A stretch of DNA of 64,000 bases from Lysinibacillus pakistanensis (GTDB taxonomy: Bacteria; Bacillota; Bacilli; Bacillales_A; Planococcaceae). The position numbers and the translations under genes were made by a program. The stretch is taken from contig BBDJ01000020.1 of the NCBI GenBank assembly GCA_001312325.1, forward strand, positions 1 to 64,000. The letters run 5' to 3'. A model generated the notes under the pieces. The model ran no database searches. It saw only the letters and a list, made by a program, of their open reading frames with translations, and had not been told where the DNA came from. How positions within the stretch are numbered: the first letter of the stretch is position 1; each line of letters opens with the position of its first letter. Below are positions 59,800 through 64,000 of the stretch, piece after piece.

Positions 59800-60489
59800 T
59801 CGAAGTGAAAAATGTCCATAAAAAATACGGCAGGAAACAAGTGTTAAAAGATCTTTCCTTTACTGCTAAAAAGGCTGAAATTACTTGCTTAATTGGGATA
59901 AATGGAGTAGGAAAGACGACAATCATGAAGGCTATTATGGCACTCACGCCGATTAATAGCGGTGAAATTTTAATAGATGGGGAAAAAAATTCGGAAGGAC
60001 AGCTTTGAAAAAAATAACTTTTATTCCGGAAACAATCGCAATGCTGCCACAAATGAGAATTGCTGAGGCTTTTACCTTCATGGCGGATTTTTATAAATGT
60101 TGGAACCCACAAAGGGCAGAGGAGCTGTTGCAATTTTTTTAAGCTAGACCCAACTGAAAAAAATTGCTAATTTATCAATGGGGAGTGCAGCTAAAGTCAA
60201 TATGCTGTTAGGCTTAGCACTAGATGTGGATTACTTACTGATGGATGAACCATTCTCTGGTATTGATATGTTCTCCCGTGAACAGATTGCCGAAGTGTTT
60301 ACAAGCCATTTAATTGAAGAACGTGGTGTAATTCTCACAACCCATGAAATCGGTGATATTGAACACTTAATTGATAAAGCTGTACTTATTGATAATGGTG
60401 AAGTAATAAGGGAATTTAGCGTGGAGGAAGTGCGTGAGAATGAAGGAAAATCAGTTGTTGATGTCATGCGGGAGGTGTATCGAGGATGA
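59796..60489 (+). CDS. ABC transporter ATP-binding protein, YtrB-like (frameshifted)
   Basis: About 231 residues: Walker A LIGINGVGKTT, TFIPETIAMLPQMRIAEAF, signature NLSMGSAAKVNMLLGLALD, Walker B DYLLMDEPFSGIDMFSREQI and H-loop ILTTHEIGD. Slips near 59985, 60010, 60135 and 60160 (A/T runs). Works with the membrane protein encoded next. Typical of GntR-controlled cell-wall-stress ABC systems. Confidence 0.87.
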
Positions 60490-61309
60490 AAAATTATTTA
60501 AAGCTTGTAAACTTTGAAATAAGCCGATTTTTCAAATTGTATTTAATTCTAATAGGGTTAACAATAGTCTGTCAGTTAATTGGAGTAATTAGGGTCTCAA
60601 AAGGATATATGGATCTAGCTAAAAAGGCGATGGATAAAAATCAACTATCAGTGAGCCAATTTATTGAGCAATATGGAGCTTTTTCATTCCAACGCTTTGT
60701 TTATTCTGAATGGTTTTTGTTGTCGATCTATATTGGTATCGCCATGTTAATGATTTATGTTTTTATTATTTGGTATCGGGATTGGCTCGGAAAAAGTTCT
60801 TTCATTTACAGATTATTGATGTTGCCGACTGAAAGAATTACTATTTATTTCGCTAAACTGACGGCAATTATGCTTTTGCTTTTTGGTCTAATTACCTTAC
60901 AACTATTATTAGTACGAATCGAAATACAAATTGTAAATAGTATTGTACCAGCAGATTTCCGAACATATAGCTATGGGTTTAGTAATATGGATATATTTGT
61001 CTTACTGTATCCTAACACATTTACTGAATTTCTCCTGATTTATGGAATTGGGCTAATCTTCGTAGCAGTACTATTCACGGCTATATTATTTGAGCGGAGT
61101 TACCGTTTAAGGGGTATTTTCTTTGCAATCGTTTATGGAGTGCTTTCATTAGGTGTCTTTTTTTGCACCGTTATTATTGAATGGTTTTTACCCACGCTAT
61201 TTTTTTTCCACTTGAAATCATACTAATGGGGATGGTAACAAGCTTCATTGTTTTAGGTAGTACCATTGGGATCGCGAATCACTTGCTTAAACATAAAATA
61301 ATGGTCTAA
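60486..61309 (+). CDS. ABC-2-like membrane protein of the GntR operon (frameshifted)
   Basis: About 274 residues, six membrane helices (FKLYLILIGLTIVCQLIGVI; LLSIYIGIAMLMIYVFIIWY; LTAIMLLLFGLITLQLLLV; LLIYGIGLIFVAVLFTAILF; IFFAIVYGVLSLGVFFCTVI; ILMGMVTSFIVLGSTIGIA). The T8 run near 61199 shifts the last helix. Membrane partner of the preceding ATPase; the overlap ATGA couples them. Cargo unknown. Confidence 0.78.
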
Positions 61310-61324
61310 TGGGAGGGAATGACA

Positions 61325-62499
61325 ATGAAAAAATATTGGAGAACGATAGTAATTAGCTTAGTAATCGTGGCAACAATTAGTACTTACTATATCCAAGGAG
61401 CAATGTCTTCTAAAAACGATGTAACCTTTAAATTTAAAACGACTAGTGGAAATAAGGAAGAAGTTGGAAATCTTGTGCTTCAGGCAAGCTATAAGAATGG
61501 TGATATTTATCATCCGTTGTACATATCAAAGGATGGTTCAACTAATCCGAGAAGCCGGTTTATTATTGAAGATCTAATAGCTGATCCTGTACCTTTGGAG
61601 TTTGAAAAATATATTCAAGATTACCGCAAGTTTATACGCGGAAAAGTATTTGACCGGAGTAACTACTTTGAAGATGAGGCTCGTTTGATTTACACAGATT
61701 TTTCGGTTAAAAATAGACAAGTGTTAACACTTCAAATCGATATTCTTGACAAGCAGACAAACAATAGTACATCATTTGAAATTACTACCCCAACCCAAGC
61801 AAATATTAGCTGGGTACAGGTGAATGATGTCTTTGTGAAAAATGGGGAAATAAAGATACTAGGAACGAGCTATTTCTATAACGATGAAGAGGAATTACAC
61901 GTATATACAGTAAATGAAAACAAAAAAAGAATTAGAAGATGATTCAATCATTGCAAAATCAGAGCCGGACATGTCCAGCATCCGCATATATAATGATTCC
62001 AGTAAAATTCAAAATGAAAACTATTACTTATACAAGGTAGATAAATATAAAAATAAAAGTGAAGATGCTGAGTCTGTCATTATTTCTAGCCAAGCGTACC
62101 TTCATAACAACCTCAATAATGAAGTTGAAGAAATAGATATTACTAACAAATTAAAATCGGAGATGAACTCGATGATTCTTCATGGAGGAGAGGTATTCAT
62201 TCCTGTTGATTCAGCCAAAGGTTTAGAGTTGAATCGTTATAATATTAAAAAGAAACAATGGGGAGAGCCTTTACACTTTAACTTACCAACTAAGGCTAAT
62301 AATGAAGAAGAACCTTTTTTTACAGCTTACAGGTGGTAAACTTTATTCAGTGAATCGTGTTTCTGACGGTTATTCGCTATTTATCGGAGATTTACGTACA
62401 GGGAAATCATTGTATGAAGGTAAAATCATCGATGAAAACAGAGAAAATCTTAATAAAGATTACTCGCTTACTATCGATCAAATATATAGTATCTATTAA
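61325..62499 (+). CDS. membrane-anchored extracellular protein of the GntR operon (frameshifted)
   Basis: About 391 residues with an N-terminal membrane helix (WRTIVISLVIVATISTYYI) and a large beta-rich exterior (TFKFKTTSGNKEEVGNLVLQ; ISWVQVNDVFVKNGEIKILG; LYSVNRVSDGYSLFIGDLRT) that could fold as a repeat or propeller. No family recognised. Slips: A-run near 61923-61928 and T-run near 62314-62320. Last gene of the operon; likely an accessory or sensor of the ABC system. ATG 61325 follows GGGAGGGA. Confidence 0.7.
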
Positions 62500-62571
62500 A
62501 GCTAAGCTATTCTGAAATAAGAGATTATTCAATTGAGGTGACCACCAAAAAGTTAGCATAATTAGCTTATT

Positions 62572-62617
62572 GGCTGAAATGAATTCAATATAGGTTCATT
62601 CCAGCCATTTTTTATTT
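62572..62617 (+). terminator. terminator of the GntR/ABC operon
   Basis: Stem GGCTGAAATGAA with TTCATTCCAGCC (one mismatch), 11-base loop, T-rich tail. About 25 bases past it lies the convergent DUF2809 gene. Confidence 0.78.
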
Positions 62618-62631
62618 CTTTGGTTATTGAG

Positions 62632-63020
62632 TTAATAACTGCGAAGTGTGAATTTATGGGAAACCTTATCTAACACAGCAGCGATTAGTATCCCTACTGT
62701 ATATCGAATTAAATCCTCTGTAAGAAAACCTTTACCAAGTATTAAAGCTCCAAGCGTTGTTGCACGAATCTGATTGATCCAATCTTCCTGATATAACTGA
62801 CTGAATTCAATGCTGAAACTAAACAAAAAAACTGAGCAAAATAGCTGTGAGGGTGCTCTTCCGTACTAACAAAAATCGAAATCCAAAATAGACCATTATA
62901 GCCCATAGTACGTCCCCAGCGTTTTGAGCCACAAAGGGTGAAAGGGAAAGACTCCATTTTCTTGAGGCAAGTCCTAAAAAAAATAGTGATTATAATCGTT
63001 ATTAAATAAACTATTCGCAT
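62632..63020 (-). CDS. DUF2809 membrane protein (frameshifted)
   Basis: About 130 residues and four helices: ITIIITIFLGLASRKWS, NAGDVLWAIMVYFGFRFL, SFSIEFSQLYQEDWINQIRA, TLGALILGKGFLTEDLIRYT. The IEFSQLYQ and G..LWA motifs are those of DUF2809/VanZ-like proteins. Slips in A/T runs near 62824-62830 and 62977-62984. The start is uncertain: ATG 63020 has no ribosome site; GTG 63059 overlaps the preceding stop. Confidence 0.78.
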
Positions 63021-63055
63021 GTTTCGGCATTGTGAGTTTATAGGTTTCAATAGGA

Positions 63056-63188
63056 TCACTCTTTCAGCATCTCGATCGCTTTCATTATCTCATACATGGT
63101 GGCAATAAAACTATTACATTTAGTTTCATAGCAGGGCATCAAGGACCATTTCTTTTAACGGGGGCTCATATGCATATTTATTTCTCAT
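63056..63188 (-). CDS. small protein of unknown function (frameshifted)
   Basis: About 44 codons, MRNKYAYEPPLKEMVLDA then YETKCNSFIATMYEIMKAIE with a stop at 63056-63058; a single frame change near 63130 joins the parts. The ATG lies inside the end of the DUF2642 gene, so the two are coupled. Amphipathic helical end, no known family. Confidence 0.4.
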
Positions 63189-63499
63189 CTGCTTTTTCAA
63201 AATAAACGATTTCACACAATCTGATGTGATGAAATTTTCCATTAACGACAAGAGCTACATGATCAATGAAAACATTATCTAGAGTACCTATCAATTTGCC
63301 GACAGTTGTTGTGATGACAATCATTAGCCCTTTATGTTGAATCAAATTCTCGATAAATTTGGGCTCTAAAGTTGTCGTGTAATTAATATTTTTTTGGCGA
63401 TTTCATAGCCCAGTGCTGTACATCTTCATTCCGATGATGTGGAGGGGGTGGGAATGAGGAGTAGGAGGGTGGGTAGCCATAGTACACAAATCTATTCAT
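63178..63499 (-). CDS. DUF2642 (YuzF-like) spore coat-type protein (frameshifted)
   Basis: About 107 residues. A Pro/Tyr-rich head (MNRFVYYGYPPSYSSFPPPP) is followed by the DUF2642 Sm-like domain (FIENLIQHKGLMIVITTTVG, KLIGTLDNVFIDHVALVVN, HHIRLCEIVYFEK). Such proteins are found in Bacillus spore coats. An extra base in the run near 63392-63398 splits it. AAGGAG 10 bases before the ATG. Confidence 0.8.
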
Positions 63500-63572
63500 A
63501 TGTTGCATGCTCCTTTGTCATAAGTAGAAAAGCATTTCTATAACTTATGACAAATAGCTAGAAGGTGTTCCA

Positions 63573-63658
63573 ATGAGCGACAATGGTAACATTATCTTGC
63601 TCGTTTGTTTAATTATTATTTAATGTTTTCTACTATTTTTTTGATGTGGTGGCTTTAA
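63573..63658 (+). CDS. putative small hydrophobic peptide (frameshifted)
   Basis: GAAGGTG precedes an ATG opening MSDNGNIILLVCLIII; with one base added near 63620 it goes on LMFSTIFLMWWL, 28 residues and a single membrane helix, in the style of short sporulation membrane peptides. Needs a frame repair, so tentative. Confidence 0.35.
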
Positions 63659-63759
63659 CTGATTAACTAAATAACTCATCTATATTCAGCTAGAGGAAAC
63701 TGAAAATAGACTGTCAAAGTAGAAAAGTAATGCGATTTTAGACATTCAATTAAAAGAAA

Positions 63760-63797
63760 ATGTTCAGCAAGGAAGGAGAAATCTTGCTGAACATTAC
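63760..63797. terminator. strong hairpin without T tail
   Basis: A 13-bp stem AATGTTCAGCAAG with CTTGCTGAACATT and an 11-base loop; no U tract follows. Lies 45 bases downstream of the convergent gene at the window edge and may end it. Confidence 0.5.
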
Positions 63798-63841
63798 TTT
63801 AAATATGATGATAATAATTTTACTGAAGGTTGGATTTTTTA

Positions 63842-64000
63842 TTAATTAATGAAATCTTGAGGAACACATTCACGAACACCAGAATTTCTCAATGAGTTAA
63901 ATAAAGCTGCACTGATTCTTAACATAACAAAGTTATCAGTGCCATTTTCTAATTCATAGATGACAAAGTATGAATTATCGACTGTAAAAATACATTTTCG
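63842..64000 (-). CDS. C-terminal part of an unrecognised small protein (cut by window edge)
   Basis: At least 52 codons open to the window edge on the minus strand, ending SAALFNSLRNSGVRECVPQD then FIN and a TAA at 63842-63844. The segment FTVDNSYFVIYELENGTDNF looks like a beta-rich small domain. Family unknown; the start lies outside the window. Confidence 0.5.
   Translation of the reverse strand, partial: RKCIFTVDNSYFVIYELENGTDNFVMLRISAALFNSLRNSGVRECVPQDFIN

Noticed and set aside
17364..61210. Programmed frameshifting or transcriptional slippage at A/T runs as a regulatory device
   Set aside because: Breaks hit housekeeping carriers, regulators and small hypothetical genes alike with no common slip site, stem or upstream ribosome site, so technical error is simpler.
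62530..62560. Insertion-sequence end upstream of the DUF2809 gene
   Set aside because: A short GAGGTGACC-like stretch recalls IS ends, but no transposase or matching inverted repeat is present.

Overview
The window comes from a low-GC, endospore-forming member of the Bacilli. Spo0M, YtaF, a DUF2642 (YuzF-like) coat-type protein, strong AGGAGG ribosome sites and frequent TTG/GTG starts fit Lysinibacillus or a close relative; the genus is an inference. Many genes are split by single-base slips, mostly one extra A/T in runs of 6-7, one base short in long A/T runs, or one missing G/C in short runs. I count more than 70. They hit housekeeping and accessory genes alike and leave both halves conserved, so I read most as sequencing or consensus errors and annotate each gene across its breaks.

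Layout. 0.2-11.8 kb: spo0M, a LysR regulator, a CcdA/TauE-like membrane protein beside a decayed ccdA, a methyltransferase, ytaF, an XRE-DUF1232 regulator, an LCP cell-wall ligase, nhaC, a TSUP permease and a phosphate transporter pair. 12-15.5 kb: a two-component system with a LolA-like lipoprotein. 15.9-31.6 kb: MerR and TetR regulators, two ECF sigma/anti-sigma pairs, a diguanylate cyclase, an FtsX-type ABC exporter, bioY behind a BirA-type operator, an amidohydrolase and a membrane GDPD. 31.9-42.5 kb: a catabolic block with a sodium/solute symporter, two M20 deacylases, two SDRs, a PucR regulator, an Fe-type alcohol dehydrogenase and an aldehyde dehydrogenase. 42.7-54.4 kb: a bacterial microcompartment (BMC) operon. 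54.5-64 kb: malate dehydrogenase, small accessory genes, and a GntR/ABC operon with four operator-like palindromes.

The most interesting system is the BMC operon. A DeoR regulator leads a class-III PLP enzyme, an APH-type kinase, an amino-alcohol-type permease, a HAD phosphatase, a small protein with a targeting-like helix, a CoA-acylating aldehyde dehydrogenase with a C-terminal targeting-like helix, four BMC-domain shell proteins, one pentameric vertex protein, two PduL phosphotransacylases, an SDR and a protein of unknown function. There is no B12-dependent or glycyl-radical lyase. Kinase plus PLP phospho-lyase instead suggests 1-amino-2-propanol (or a related amino alcohol) -> O-phosphate -> propionaldehyde -> propionyl-CoA -> propionyl-phosphate, with the SDR reducing aminoacetone and recycling NADH. 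This is the logic of the aminoacetone (RMM) compartment of mycobacteria and Rhodococcus, here in a Firmicute with two PduLs and a possible scaffold protein.
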